DNA of 64,000 nt. Source: Watersipora subatra. Lineage: Eukaryota > Bryozoa > Gymnolaemata > Cheilostomatida > Watersiporidae. Under the pieces are notes generated by a model, which worked only from the letters and a program-made list of their open reading frames with translations, ran no database searches and was not told where the DNA came from. Within the stretch, counting starts at the first letter, position 1. The number at the start of each line of letters is the position of its first letter. Below are positions 42,650 to 57,600 of the stretch, one piece after another. A program made the translations under genes and the position numbers. Location of the stretch: assembly GCF_963576615.1 (NCBI RefSeq), contig NC_088712.1:21295870-21359869 (forward strand), read 5' to 3'.

Positions 42650-45600
42650 TTGATAATGTATATTCCTTACACGAGATTCGGGAGTTTTTCCGCATTCTTA
42701 GCAAGTCCCAGGAATGCACTCCACCAGTCATCTCTCACCAAGTAAGTTTAATAAAAACTGCATAATGCCCAAGGATTGTCGTTCAGAGATTTTGTGAAGC
42801 TCTTGTGAGAATATATTAATGTTACAAGGTGATTCAATGTTCTCTATTTTTGCTGGACTGATTGAGAAGTATACTAGTGTAAATTTCATATGAGTAATAA
42901 ACCATACAGTCAAACCTCTTCATATGAAATTATTTGGTTCTGAGGTGCGCTTTGTATGTTGAAACAATCGTGTGTTGGAGCAAGTATTCCCATAAGAATA
43001 CACCGTTATTCTTTCAATTCGTTCCACTGCTCTAACTTATAATAATCCCTCAAATGCACGCTGCAGGTAATTACATGGTATTAAACCAACTGCAGCATAG
43101 CAGGCTATGTTAAAGATAGAATAAAAAACCAAGGTAATAACAATTTAAAAAAATTGTTTGCAATAGTATTTTCCTTTATAGACACACTACCAGAAGGTGT
43201 AAGCTCAGTAGTGTGTAGATTCCAAGACAATGATAGTGATAGAAACATAGCTTACTCTAGTAGACTGGGAAACTTAAATTAACTTGTCCGATGTACATTT
43301 TTTCTTTTTCTACATTTTATTAACAATTTTTTCTCTTACCTTATAAAACTGCATTATTCATCAAACCTCCGAAGTTTCCATGTTGTAAATTATTTACCTA
43401 GTGTATAGATTTACATTGTACGTTGGAAGATTTGTATGCTGAGATGAGATTGTTGGTGGAGATTTGACTGTATTTGTAGATGAAGGTTTGACTGTATTTA
43501 TAAGTAGAGGCCAGACTGTAATTGTAAGTAGAGGTTTGACTGTAATTGTAAGTGGAGGTTTGTAGATGTAGGTTTCACTGTATTTGTAAGGACATGTAAA
43601 GGTTTGACTGTACAGTAGGTGCTCCTACAACATAAATAATCCGTTCCAAGAATGTTTACGTTGATAAGGAAATTTACATGATAAGAACAGTAAAATACAT
43701 GTAAATTGCCTAATCCATTCTAAGATCTTTCTAAACTCACCCCTTTAGTCATGCAAAAAGAAAACACTTCACTTAACTCTTGTAATTTTTAAGCTGTACC
43801 GCAACTGCAGTATTATTAGTTTGGATCGACAACTTTTCGCATTTTTATGATCAATCTCACTGGTTTTATAAATCACAATTGCGGTAATTTTATAGGTTAA
43901 TGGGGACTGCACATTTTCTATGTTCTTTTACAACGATTTGCATATTTTTTCTGAACAGCAACATCTATCATGCAAAGTAAAACTAATCACAATTATTCTG
44001 TACATCCACAATAAGGCAAAACAACAAAATCTCTTTACTATAAAAAGCAGTTCTACCTGGTCGTCGTCTATCTGTATCCAGGGGTCAAGGTTAGGATGAA
44101 AGATAACTTTTGACAATATTCCAACTCATGACATTCGGATTGGTAGACCGACGCTCTAAACACCTGCACCAATCGATCGCCTTAGTATTCATGAACAATT
44201 GCGCAGCCATTTTATTCTCCTTTTTGTCGGCACATTTAACGATCTCTTATAGCGAACTAGAATGTCGCGAAAGTTATATATTTATGTAATAGATCTATAA
44301 CGCTATACGCACGGCGTTTTCTCTTCTGAAAACGCCGCGAGATGAACTACCATTTAAATCAAATTTAAAAACTCGCTCGACTTGACACTTTACGTTATAT
44401 AGAATTTTTTTCGTAGTTGGAAGCAAAAACTTCACATAAATTTTTTCTGTTATCTGGAATTTACATTATAGGAAGTGTACGTTATAGGAGCATCTACTGT
44501 ATTTATAAGTAAAGGTTTGACTGTAATCGTGAGTGCAGGTTCGACTGTAATTGTAAGTAGAGGTTTTACTGTACTCTATCAAATGTGGCTAAAGAGCTTA
44601 TTACATCAATCAAACTTTTTAATACTGATGAAAGTTTTTTTAAACCATCAATATGAGGAATCTTGGTACATTTCAGTTGATTCTTTAGTCCTCCAAGAAG
44701 ATACTACAGATACTGTAGAATAATAGTGATAAAGGGCTAAAATTCTGTTTGAGGTTGCCATTACAGTTATATATTGTATACGTTACGGGTTCATTCTACG
44801 AGAGACATCCAAGCAATCATGTAAGATAGATAATATACTTGTCATGCTTCGTTGATCGACAAGGCTTATCACAATTTGTAGCTATTCCTTTCATAATCTT
44901 TCTGCGATTTGTTTTGTTCTAGGACTTAGTATTTTGCCAAAAGAGCTGGGATGAAGTTTTGTTACTACTCGTGTTCAAGGGTCCCACCCCATCCGCCTCT
45001 GATAGAGTAGCTATGATCCAATTCTGTAAAAGGTATTTACACTATATTTATAGGTATTTACACTCTTGATTTGTTTTGAGTAATCATGTTCTCTTGCTTT
45101 ATATTTAATTTTTTAGTCCGGTCATCTTGTAGCCATGTTGATTTCTCAAAATATATGATTGATTTTCTCAAAACTGCTTGATTACAGTTTACCAATAATC
45201 TGAAATGATTGATTTTGAACGAAACTGATAAAATAAATGTATAATATATTCGTTTTTTTCAAGATTCTACCATATTTGTAGGTTTTTAAGAGTATGCCAA
45301 GATTTTCTGGGCGCCCTCTCGATAGAGAATATCCTTGCCAACATCACTCTGCTCGCAGAAATCGTGGATAGCATGCTGGTAATATAACATGTGTGAAGGG
45401 AAGACAACTTCTCTTATTTGAGTCCATACGTAATAGCTGTTGTTTAAGTTAATACAAGTAGTTCTCACTTAGCGATGGCTCGGAGTTACGACACCATGTT
45501 TAAATGGTGAAAATTGTTAAAAAATATTCTTGAAGAAACTAAATGAAAATAAATAAAAAAGTTTTTAAAACCATTAAAGTAACCATGAATATATAGGTAT

Positions 45601-48600
45601 TGCACATGTACACAAGCCATGACGTTGTTATTATGTACCTACGGTATCCAGTGTTGGGCTAATATCCACCATAGATGAAGCGTTATAAAAACCACTTTTG
45701 GTACCATGCAAATGCTACCATACAAATGCTGACTGAAAATATAAATGCCAAGAAAGTAAACATAAGGAATAGGTAAAAATACATAATATCTGCAATGTAC
45801 TCTACTGTAGTCTAACATTTGTGTGCGTGCCCGTGCACACGCAAAAGTTAAATGAAAAAGAAAGAGTTAAAATTTATTGTACTTGTTGAAAGTTATTATT
45901 AGAATACCAAAAAAGACGAGAAGAAGAAAAGGTGAAGCAGTACAGTGTAAATAGCCTGTATGCAGGCAATAAAAGCTTGGAACTGGGGTCTTCAGAACTC
46001 TTTCACTAAGTCAGGACTACCTGGGGTACATATAAATTAGTTTATGGTAGAATGAGTCATGCAGGTGTGAAGGAGAGTCGTGTGCTCATGTGGTAAGGAG
46101 ACAGAATGTAGCTGTCTGCGGTGTATTTACATTACTATCCTGTTACCATAGTGTTAATCTAGGAAACGGAATGGATATTACAGTTTTGTACTAGCAAGAG
46201 TCCAATATAATAGTAGAACATAAAAAGTTATGGTATAGATTTGTCTAAGTGTGATGAGAGATGTAGGAGGGGTGGTAGGTTGGGAGGAAGTGAGTCGTAA
46301 ACAGCTCTATTTGATAGGTTGTGGTTTAACACACACACAAGGGTGAGAGGAACTGACAAACGACGTAGCATTACTTCGGTGTGGCATAGAACTTGTTTTA
46401 CCAAGAAACAAGCAAACTCTGACTAGTAAACTGGCTTTCTCGACTGCCTCTGCCTTTTACATTGTTGTCACCTCTACGACATAACTGAAATTCACATTTC
46501 AAGATTGATTGACAAGATTTCTATGATTGGTTCGTTGTATTCAAGGCTCATCTCTTTAAATGCGGTTGACCTAGCTTTTTATCGAAGTTGAATAATACTA
46601 AATGTAGTACTTGTAGTAAATGTAGTTCTTCATTTATAAATAATACCTGTAACAAATTCTAAAGCAACTAAACTACCCATAACCTGGCTCTCTGCTCCGT
46701 TGTCTGGTTGCTCACAGAACTGGTTTATAAGTGTAAATCTTGCAGGTCAAGATTTTATTATCTCTGTTCGTCAATCATTTGATGAATAAATGACCATCTT
46801 AGAGTTTCGCTTTGCTACGCCAGAGTTGGGGTATTTTTTATCTTCTAATCTATCAGGGTGTACATCATCATCATCATCCTTGGAGAGAAACGACCTTCTA
46901 GTATTCTGTGAACCTTCTCCATGAGCATCAATGTGTAGTTGAGAGCTTCCGCTGATCGGTGGTGACTTCTTCGTTCGCCTATTCGTTATAAACATGACTG
47001 GGATATAGATTTCCCTTATTTTCCGTCATGGCTTTCTCTGTCAACGCTATTCTTAGCTCTTCGCTAGGATTTCTGCTTTGTAGAAGAATCCACATGTCCA
47101 TACGCACTTTTGCAGTCATTGGTGTCCTGAGGACCGCGTAAAAAAGTGGCGTTTTGAGACAAATCTGGCCACCCGCTTCTGGGACCAGGCTACAGATTTT
47201 TTTTCCGTTATTCATGTGAGCAATTAATGATGCTTACAAAATACTAGCCTGACCAGGCCGAAACACAGCATATGTTCCGCCTGGCCTACCAGGGTCTGTT
47301 TCGACTTATCTTGCCTTTACTGTCACCTCCAGAGCCCAACAAGCAGGACTAATGAAGGTTCAGTCAGTCCCTCCCTTGCCTTTTTTTAGGGCAGCATCTG
47401 TTACTGAATGTGTTTTATTCTCACATCATGTAGAAATATCTATAGTAGAGTTAGTAGTACAAGTGTATATAGTCTATGGTAGAGTTAGTAGTACAAGTGT
47501 ATATAGTCTATAGTAGAGTTAGTAGTACAAATATATATAGTCTATAGTAGAGTTAGTAGTACAAGTGTATATAGTCTATGGTAGAGTTAGTAGTACAAGT
47601 GTATATAGTCTATAGTAGAGTTAGTAGTACAAATATATATAGTCTATAGTAGAGTTAGTAGTACAAGTGTATATAGTCTATAATAGAGTTAGTAGTACAA
47701 GTGTATATAGTCCATAGTAGAGTTAGTAGTACAAGTGTATATAGTCTATCGTAGAGTTAGTAGTACAAGTGTATATAGTCTATGGTAGAGTTAGTAGTAC
47801 AAATATATATACAGTCTATAGTAGAGTTAGTAGTACAAGTGTATATAGTCTATAATAGAGTTAGTAGTACAAATATATATACAGTCTATAGTAGAGTTAG
47901 TAGTACAAGTGTATATAGTCTATAATAGAGTTAGTAGTACAAGTATATACAGTCTATAGTAGAGTTAGTAGTACAAGTGTATATAGTCTATAATAGAGTT
48001 AGTAGTACAAATATATATACAGTCTATAGTAGAGTTAGTAGTACAAGTGTATATAGTCTATAATAGAGTTAGTAGTACAAGTATATACAGTCTATAGTAG
48101 AGTTAGTAGTACAAGTGTATATAGTCTATAATAGAGTTAGTAGTACAAGTGTATATAGTCCATAGTAGAGTTAGTAGTACAAGTGTATATAGTCTATCGT
48201 AGAGTTAGTAGTACAAGTGTATATAGTCTATGGTGGAGTTAGTAGTACAAGTGTATATAGTCTATAGTAGAGTTAGTAGTACAAGTGTATATAGTCTATG
48301 GTAGAGTTAGTAGTACAAGTGTATATAGTCTATAGTAGAGTTAGTAGTACAAATATATATACAGTCTATAGTAGAGTTAGTAGTACAAGTGTATAAAGTC
48401 TATAATAGAGTTAGTAGTACAAATATATATACAGTCTATAGTAGAGTTAGTAGTACAAGTATATATAGTCTATGGTAGAGTTAGTAGTACAAGTGTATAT
48501 AGTCTATGGTAGAATTAGTAGTACAAGTGTATATAGTCCATAGTAGAGTTAGTAGTACAAGTGTATATAGTCTATGGTAGAGTTAGTAGTACAAGTGTGT

Positions 48601-51600
48601 ATAGTCTATGGTAGAGTTAGTAGTACAAGTGTATATAGTCTATGGTAGAGTTAGTAGTACAAGTGTATATAGTCTATGGTAGAGTTAGTAGTACAAGTGT
48701 ATATAGTCTATAGTAGAGTTAGTAGTACAAGTGTATATAGTCTATGATAGAGTTAGTAGTACAAGTGTATATAGTCTATGGTAGAGTCAGTAGTACAAGT
48801 GTATATACTCTATGGTAGAGTTAGTAGTACAAGTGTATATAGTCTATGGTAGAGCCAGTAGTACAAGTGTATATAGTCTATGGTAGAGCTAGTAGTGCCT
48901 TTGTACATCGACATAATACTGCAACAATCCAATGTATGCATGTTTCAGATTGGAGGGTTTGTACACTTGACCAGTACAGAAAAAATACGAGGGTTTCTTT
49001 CACAGACGTACACACTTCCAACTTCATCTCCACGTCCTTTTTTACCCATTTACGATGTATTTTCTACAGCTAAACTAGCAAAGGTTGGTCATACATTCTC
49101 TCTCATACCTAATTGTGTCTACACCCTCAACATATTTTATTGGAAGTAGACAGCAGCTCATTGGACAGCATGAATAAGCGTTTTACTCCAGTATTTTACC
49201 ATACACCTATGGTTATCTGCTCGTGTAGAAGCCAAGTAGAATCCAACTGGCTAGGAGCACTTATGATGAACTCCCTTTTTGTTATTCATTGTGTTTCCTT
49301 ACTTTGAATGCATTGTGAGTTGTCCGCTGCCAACGAATTCATTCCTTAACGCTTCAACGATCTGGAGTTGCGATATATCTACATCTTACAGAGATTCGTG
49401 ATGTATCCCACAAAATTATTGAAGTGGACTCGTTTTCAGGTCACGGTCAATTTTCAATTCTTCTTTCAATTCATGTCTATTACCAGATCTAAAAAGGTAG
49501 TTATTTCGTCACCCTCGCATGAGTAACCCATCTTTGGAATGTAATCATTAATGTCAAGGCAAAAAGTCTAGCAGAAACATTAGTGAATAGCAGTAGAATT
49601 TTTGCAGCAGAGACCCACATGGTTGTGTGCTGAAATTTGTTTATCTCCACTGAGGAGAGCTTAGTCAAAAATTATTGATTTCGATCTATTGGCAGTGATC
49701 GCTTCTATAATGTCGAATAGAATTATATGAATTATTATTCCTCATAACGAATGCTTTCTCATGAATTTAATGAAGCGAAATGGTGTGGAATGCATTCAGA
49801 TTTTACAGTTTCTATTATTCAAAGTATAAGCAATTCCGAATTTATTCGAAGCATGGAAACGCACTGTATGTTCCTCGCACATGCGGCGTCTGCGCTATCA
49901 CTTATATTGTTTCTAACCAGCGTGTCGCAGGTGAAATTGTTGTAAATCAGATCACATTTACAATGGATTCTACACATCAAACTGCTTGTGAATGTCGATG
50001 TTTGCACATTTGAGTTGTCTACTCTTTGTCTTACATTATGAAGATAAGAGCTTGATAGCAAAATAACAGCTCAGTGACATGGATTATTCTAGAAATTATG
50101 TGCTTTCAGTATTCACTGAAACTCTGGCAATGGAGTTCATGATGTTATCTAAACTAGTTAGCTATCTATAATAGCTATCTATAGCACTTATAGCTATTAT
50201 ACATAGCTATTATAGATAGCTATCTATAATAGCTATCTATAGCACTTTTCATCTCATTTTCATACAACCACTGAACTGCATCTAGCGTCGTTAAAGCTGA
50301 TTGTATCTCTGCAGCTGACTGGCTCCGGACATCAGCCGCAAGGTCGCAGCAAGGTTGTTCCTGTTTTGCAACCGCAAACTCAAGAAGACAAAGAGCATAT
50401 TTATCTGGACTGGATAGAAACTCTTGATTATGTGACGGGCAGCTCGGGAGAACTCACATGCGTAACACGGGGTGTTGTCAGCGCTAAGAATGTATCCTCC
50501 GGTCAAAAACTGGTTCACTTGCAACTGAACAAGTCTTACAGTAAGGCTGTTCGCTTACCCCCCCCCCACCTTAATGTCTTACAGTATGGCTGTTCTTTTC
50601 CCTCCTCCCTAATGTCTTACAGTAAATGTGTACTGCCACATGTGCCATTTTTGTTGGTTCTGACTGAAATCACGAAATGTATGAAAAACACAGAATTATT
50701 CTGCCGATATTCTCAAAATTGTCAAAGCTGTGCATGCGCACCGAAATCGTCAACGATACGTTTTTAATTGGCTTAACAAATTATTAACAAGCACGATTCT
50801 AGCACCTTTTGCAATTTGTATAGTCTGAAGCATATAACGCTACATGCAAGAAAAGTATTAATGCAATTCGTCATTGTAAATACGATGCAATCGACTTGAT
50901 TGCGCTAAAGATGGCAACGCTTTCTACAACGGAATTTTTGCTGCTAAAAAATAAATTGTTATCAAAAAAGAAACGATTTGTAGCCATGCTGTCCGAACAA
51001 TAAAGAGCCAATAATAGCAAGTTGACACCGCTGAAAGCAACTAAAATAGACTCTATTATCTGTTTTGAGTTGAAATACTTAGACGGTCTTATCTGAATAT
51101 CTTTTGCCAACATCCAATTAATTAATCTTTGCTTTAGGCTTCTCGAGATTGCCTAGTTCTTTAGATACAAAAACTTACAACAACATAAAAAGACTCGACT
51201 GGTACACAAAACTTACCATTCTAAACTCGAACAATAAACTCCAGCAAGAAAGGAGGAATATGGTTTGTGACGTCTACAAGTGGTCAATTGACAGAATTCT
51301 TTTTTGAGGCTGAGTCAGTTTTACTAGCAATTGTTCAGGTCTTTCAGGCTGGTTATTGTTATGTGTAAAACATGTTATTTTCAGTATTTTGGTGATGTTC
51401 TTTTGTAAAGACTTACAGCTTGCTACCTTCTGCTCTGCGTAAACAAAGGTTCACAGATCGAGTCTGAAGAGCCTAGTACCATGCAGTCGCTGGCAACATA
51501 TACAGACGGTTCCCTACTTACGAACATTCGAGTTACGAACAACGATACATACGAACGTATGTATGTTGTTCGTAACTCGAATAACTTTCGAGTTATTTGT

Positions 51601-54600
51601 TTGAACTTTACATACGTATTGTAAAGGGGTTTGCCGGCCTTACTTGGCACGATTTCTACTAATAAATAAAGAGAAGAGAGTGCGTGTAGTTTCATTCAGC
51701 TTTTAATTAGCGAAGGAAATTTCACTAGCCGAGAAGCGTAAGGCTATCTGCTCTGCTCAACTAAATGAGCGCACTCAGTTATATACAATAATATCAACCA
51801 TTTCGGCTAACGGCAGACGGTAAGAACACTGGCTAACCAAGTGAATAAATAGGACCGCTACCGCGTTGGTATAACAACAATATAAGTGATGATAAGTGAT
51901 AGTGTTATGACGATATATCAGATATAACAATAGCATAACGAGGGAAACAACGATATAATAAACGGACAACACGTACAAAAAATAAGACAACAACGATAAG
52001 TGATAGCATAAAGATTCAAACAGCAATATAATAAAAAGGACAAGACATAGTTATTATAAATGCAGTGTCATAGTCCGGGGTCCACCAAAGTATTATCTCC
52101 ATTTTATTAAATGTTTTTTTCAGTACAAACCAATACAGGTTACTTATACAAGCCTTAAACATACTTATATCAACCTTCAATATACTTATATAGGCCTTAA
52201 ACATAAATTATAATACAAAATATAGCACTGAAGCAACTTACGAACAAATTCACCTTATGAACAATCGCTCGGAACGTAACTCGTTCGTAGGTTGGGAACC
52301 GTCTGTATTTCATGCATCGATTTTAGGAAGTTTGCTTGCAAAATTATTTCTACTAGGGTTTCTCCTGGGGTTTTGCAAAAAGTCATTGAAACTTTCCATG
52401 GACTTCATTTTTTTTGGTTTACTGAATTTCTAGATGGATATGTTCATGTACGGTTTTAAGAGAGTTGGTAAGTCATTACCCATCACTATTGACAAGCTTT
52501 ATTGGAGGCTGAGTAAACTGAAACTAAATTTGACCAATCATAAACAAGCTATATTGACAGTTCGTGAACTGAAACTAAAAATTCAACTTATTGCATAGCA
52601 TACATAAATGCATTTGTGTGCTTTCTAATTGATGCTATATGGCAACAGCAAATCCTTAGAATTAGATATTGTAAAATGAAACAAGAATTTAATGCGTCTT
52701 CATGAGATAAAGAAATAACAGCAGTTAACTGTGCTAGTGTAATATTAATACTGAACAGATCTCATTGAATGTGAGTGTTATATAATTGAGAGTATAATAT
52801 TTTAACATGCTGATGCAAGAGAAGGCATCGCATAAAAGAGTATAATCCTAAAGATTGAAGCGAAACTTAATTTTGTGGAATTTCAGATAATCAATTTAGG
52901 AATACAACAAACCCGCGTTTTTATGGCTGATGAGGGCAGCCTCCCTGCCCTCCCTGCAAAATGTGAAAATTTGTGTAGTGGAAACTAATGAACTCGTATT
53001 TTCTTAAGTTCATTAGGCATTGTTGAGGGCTTTTAAGATGCATGATAAAGGGTATCACAAGCACTACACTTCTACACTTCACAAACTGTAACAGGAACAC
53101 AGCGAACCGCCATCACTGCTATCACAATGGTGCTTGTATGCTCTCAGTATATGCTCGCTCGTGAAGGGATCTCACTAGGCAAGAGCATGAGAGAAATTTA
53201 TGTAATTTGCTTTTTCTTTTTTTCTTGTTAATTTTTTAATAAAAGTCTTTACCCCAGGAAGTACTGAAGCTGTGAAGGATTACTTTATCTAGTTGTGTTA
53301 TTTCGGAAAACTTGCACTAGCTCTATACATTGTCACATGACTACACAAGTAGGTAGTTAATACGACATGTTCTTATAGCTGTAATGAAAACTGTAATCAC
53401 ACTTGCTGGATTTGCTCCCACATGTCACTTTACAGCAGCAATTTTGTCTCTGATTTCCTGAATGTTTTTGCTGTGTCCTGCAGGCAAGTTGATTGGGCAA
53501 CACAGTTTTACCCGCTGCGTCGACTCTAGCGAGTTCAACACTGCGGGGCGTCTGCAGGCTTCGTTAGCCTTAGGACAGACACAGCTTATGTCATATCAAC
53601 TTCCATCAACCAGCCCTCCCTTTTTACTAGAGGCCAGACACGGATCAGGGTAGGGATAATTCTAAGGATAAAGAGATGAGGGTACACTTAGTAGACTAAG
53701 TGCTGAGCTTTGAAGTAGGTTTGGAGTGGCCTTAAGTTATTAGTCAAACTTCATCATGTTGGATCTTTGTTTATTTTTTACTCTAGTGTTGATGAATTTC
53801 AGATATCTTACAAGTTATGACAGTTGAAAATCTATGCACTTTATGAAAAATAAAACTTTGCATACTATTTTTTATCAGGAATGAAAAATTGAAAAATTAT
53901 ACTCATTGAAAAATTATAATTGTTTTGCAAGAGCAGTAGAAGACGATTACAGTTGTGAATTGTTGTCATTGTAATTGTATACCTTAATTTTGTACTCGAC
54001 TTTTTTTGTCACATGATTTTAGTTGAATTTTATTGAATATTCAGTTCAAATTCATTTGTTATCATTGTTATCACATTTCTAATTCACATAGCCTAATTTC
54101 CTCGGAACTTATTGCTAAAGAGCTGGTTCACATATATCGGCGTATCTCCGTTGATGCAACATAAGTAACTATAGTTACTAAGGTTAATATACTATTTTGT
54201 TACTAATTTTTAATATGTAAAGCACATATACAAAATGTTGACGGTTTTTCTAGAGGGTGTTTGCATTAGGTAATTACTATGGGTTTCTATACCCCTCTGT
54301 ACGACATTTTTGCCTTATAATGCTGACACCAGAAAGAGTTAATGTCGTATGGCGGGGTCTTATGCAGTTGAGTGCAGGTAGCAAGATATGACAGGTACCG
54401 CCACTGATTGCTTTACCTACAATAGCACTTCTTTAGATTATCTTCTTTGTTATTCGCTACTAAGAGATGGTCACAAGGAAACAAAGCATGAGATGTTTTC
54501 AGTCAGAAAAACGAGTTTGACGAAAAGTAATTGATGCATACAAGTGTTAACGCTAACATTTTATTTATTAAGCTATATACGCTAACAAACTATTTTAGCC

Positions 54601-57600
54601 TTGTTCCATTTTGTTTTGGTCTGTCGCAACCGAACCTCATTTTTGATATATATACACATGTATATTCATAAATATGTATAAACTAGCTTTGCTACCCGCC
54701 GTTGCCCGGATAATAAAAAATTCTTTGGTCAAAAAATTGATTTATATTTAACACATAACAGCATTTGCGGACAAAGCTGTGCAGTAACTTGTAGTTTTTA
54801 ATAAACTTTATGTATATATATTTATATCAAGATAAAGATGTTCTCAATTTGTAACAGAAGTTAAAAAGCCACTAGCGTATAGTCACACACAATTAAAGTG
54901 GAACTATTCATGAAGCCTATCGGTTAGATTTTAAGTAGTTGAATCTATTCAACCACAATTTTTATAGCTTGCTATAAAAAATTATATAATTTTTTTTATA
55001 AATAAGTTTTATAATTATATAAAAATTATATAGTTTTCTTATATATAAGTTTTATAATTATATAAAAATTATATAGTTTTATATAGTTATAAAGCTTGCT
55101 GTATAGTTTTTTATGTCACGAATATGAAGTATTTTTGTACTTGGCTGTTTTTACCATTAACAAGAAGCCTCATTTTTCTTGAGCAAAAATATAGGAGTGC
55201 AAATAGTGACACAAATGTTATTGGTCAATCTGTTTATCAATACAATGTTATTGGTCAATCTGTTTATCAATACAACGTTTAGTAGTTTCAGTGTGTATCC
55301 ATAGTAAGTATCAGTTAGTACTTACAGCAAGTAATGGCTGTGTTTCAACTGTGCATTTCATCGGTGTGTGTAGCCAAGTTTTCAGCAGTGCACTTTGCAC
55401 CATTTTCTGTTATATACCTTAAAGGTTGACTTGTAACAAAATTCACATTACAGTTATTTGCTATCAAAAGATTCACAATGTCTTACTCTGTTATGATGTA
55501 GGTGCCAAATGTGTGAAAATGTGATTACAAGCTCTTCAAAGCTCAAAAACGAAAAGCCGCTGTAGATTGGAATCTATTTATTTCTCTGATGTTCTCGCGT
55601 GAATTGAAAGGCCAATAAAAAGCTCAATATAAACATATCGTAGCACTAGTTTATGACAAACACTTCGGGTTTCACCAAAAACCTCGTATCAAATATAGAT
55701 GCTCGCTACTTTACAGTTTTTTTTCGGCCTGGTCTAATCGGCAAGTCGTAATCTGATCATGTGACCCAATACTTCGCAAATAATTTCTTCAGCACTTTTC
55801 GATTATCACAGGTGACCAACAGGCTCGTCATGATTATTAGACAATGATATGTACTCCTTCGAGGTAAGGTTAGAAATTTTAACGAATTTTTATGGTAGGT
55901 TATAAGATATCACTGCCAAAAAACAGAAACCATCTCTCAACACTACGTCACATTTGAGCCGCTTTAGAAAGATAATCCAAACTACGGCGGTCTCGTGTGG
56001 CTGCGACTAACTGTTCGTTTTTTAGCTTTTAAGAGCTCGTAATCACATTCCCACATATTTTGCACCTACAACACAACAGAGTAAGACATGGTGATTCTTT
56101 TGATATCAAATAACTGTAATGTGAATTTTGTTGCAAGTCAACCTTTAACATTCTGGGGCTGATTACTTTATCAATAATTAGTGAATTTATACCTATAGAC
56201 ATCGCATTGCCACCTTCTCTTGTCTCAACTTTGTAGAGCTGGTGAGCTTGTTGTCACAGTGCATTGTAAAGTGCCACCTGCTGTCATGTGTCTCAACTCT
56301 TCCATCACCTTCTCACTTCATGGCAGGAGTCGTGGGTGGGTATTTTATAGCAATTCGGATGATGTAAGCGTAATATAAGATAACAGAAGGTAGTCTTTTA
56401 AAAGTGGTAGTTGTCACATTTTGTATGTTTTTTTTTCGCATTTTTCGTAATCGTTTTGTTATTTAAGATTTCTTAGATTCTCTGTATTCAGTAATTATGA
56501 CCAAATGTATTCATAATAGAATGTAGTAACTGAACATAGTATTTGTAGACGAAAAAAGCAATGCATCAACATAATTTTGTACACTGGTATGGCTGCCAAT
56601 ATCAGTACAGTTGCTGCCCTTACTACATAAATATATTCGTTTCGAGAACGTTTAGGCTATAGGAAATTTATGTTATATGAACAGTAAAATTGTTTAATCC
56701 GTTCTGAGATCTTCCCAAACTCGCCCCTTTGGCCCTTCAAAATGAAAAAACGAACAAAACATTACTTCTTAATTTAATGACTGCAGTAACTGGTAATACT
56801 GGTTTGTATATACAACATTTTGCTTTTTCATCACTTACATTCGGTTTGGAGTCCTTGATTACAATCATTTTATGTTAAGGGAAGCCCACACCTTCAATGT
56901 AAATTCATATCGGTTTTGAATCAATTTTTTTCACCTTTTTTCCACAACAAGCTCTGTGCTACAAAGACAAATATGTCTAAAATAAAGCAAATATATTTAT
57001 ATCTATAACAGATGCGTATATGTTGCTTTCTCTCTAAAGTGCGGCAAGATAGATAACAATACTTTTAAAGCTAACTGAGACTCCCATTTACTCTTTCGCT
57101 ACCGCATTAAGTTCTCACCGAACGATTATTTTGACCAAGTTGATTAAATGGTTTACATGAAAGATTAAATTTTTCAAATGATTTACATTAAAGATCATAT
57201 GCTAGAATCTAGTAAGGAAAGTTTACATTTCAAAGGTCGGCCAATGACAGAGATGAGGAAGGATTGAACTTGGTAGTTCGGCTGTGATGTTGTCTTCAGA
57301 CATAAAGATGAATGAGTAAAAGTCTTCGGCGCAAACGATAGTTTGTTAATTGTTGAATAAAATAGTTGACACAATTATTTCACTATTGCGCTAAAATCGC
57401 TATTCTGAACGGATTAGTTTGAACAGATTTTCGAAAGATCGATACAGCGCTAGTATTTAAGAAATATCTCAAGAATAAAAGCAGATATTGTTTAACTGTA
57501 AAATGCATCTTGTTCAGAATAAAATTCTCTACAATATAAGTATAAAATTGTTTTATGAATATCACTCTCACAATTTTTCTAACGCTTTCTTTGATGCATT

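Noticed and set aside
44922-45031. Possible extra AP-4 mu exon between a TTCTAG acceptor and a GGTATTT donor
   Set aside because: Length and borders are suggestive, but the sequence does not align with the longin-domain part expected there, so it was left out of the gene model.
48846-48948. Coding extension upstream of the AP-4 mu exon into the minisatellite
   Set aside because: The open frame is a repeat artefact; a good TTTCAG acceptor at 48948 defines the exon start.
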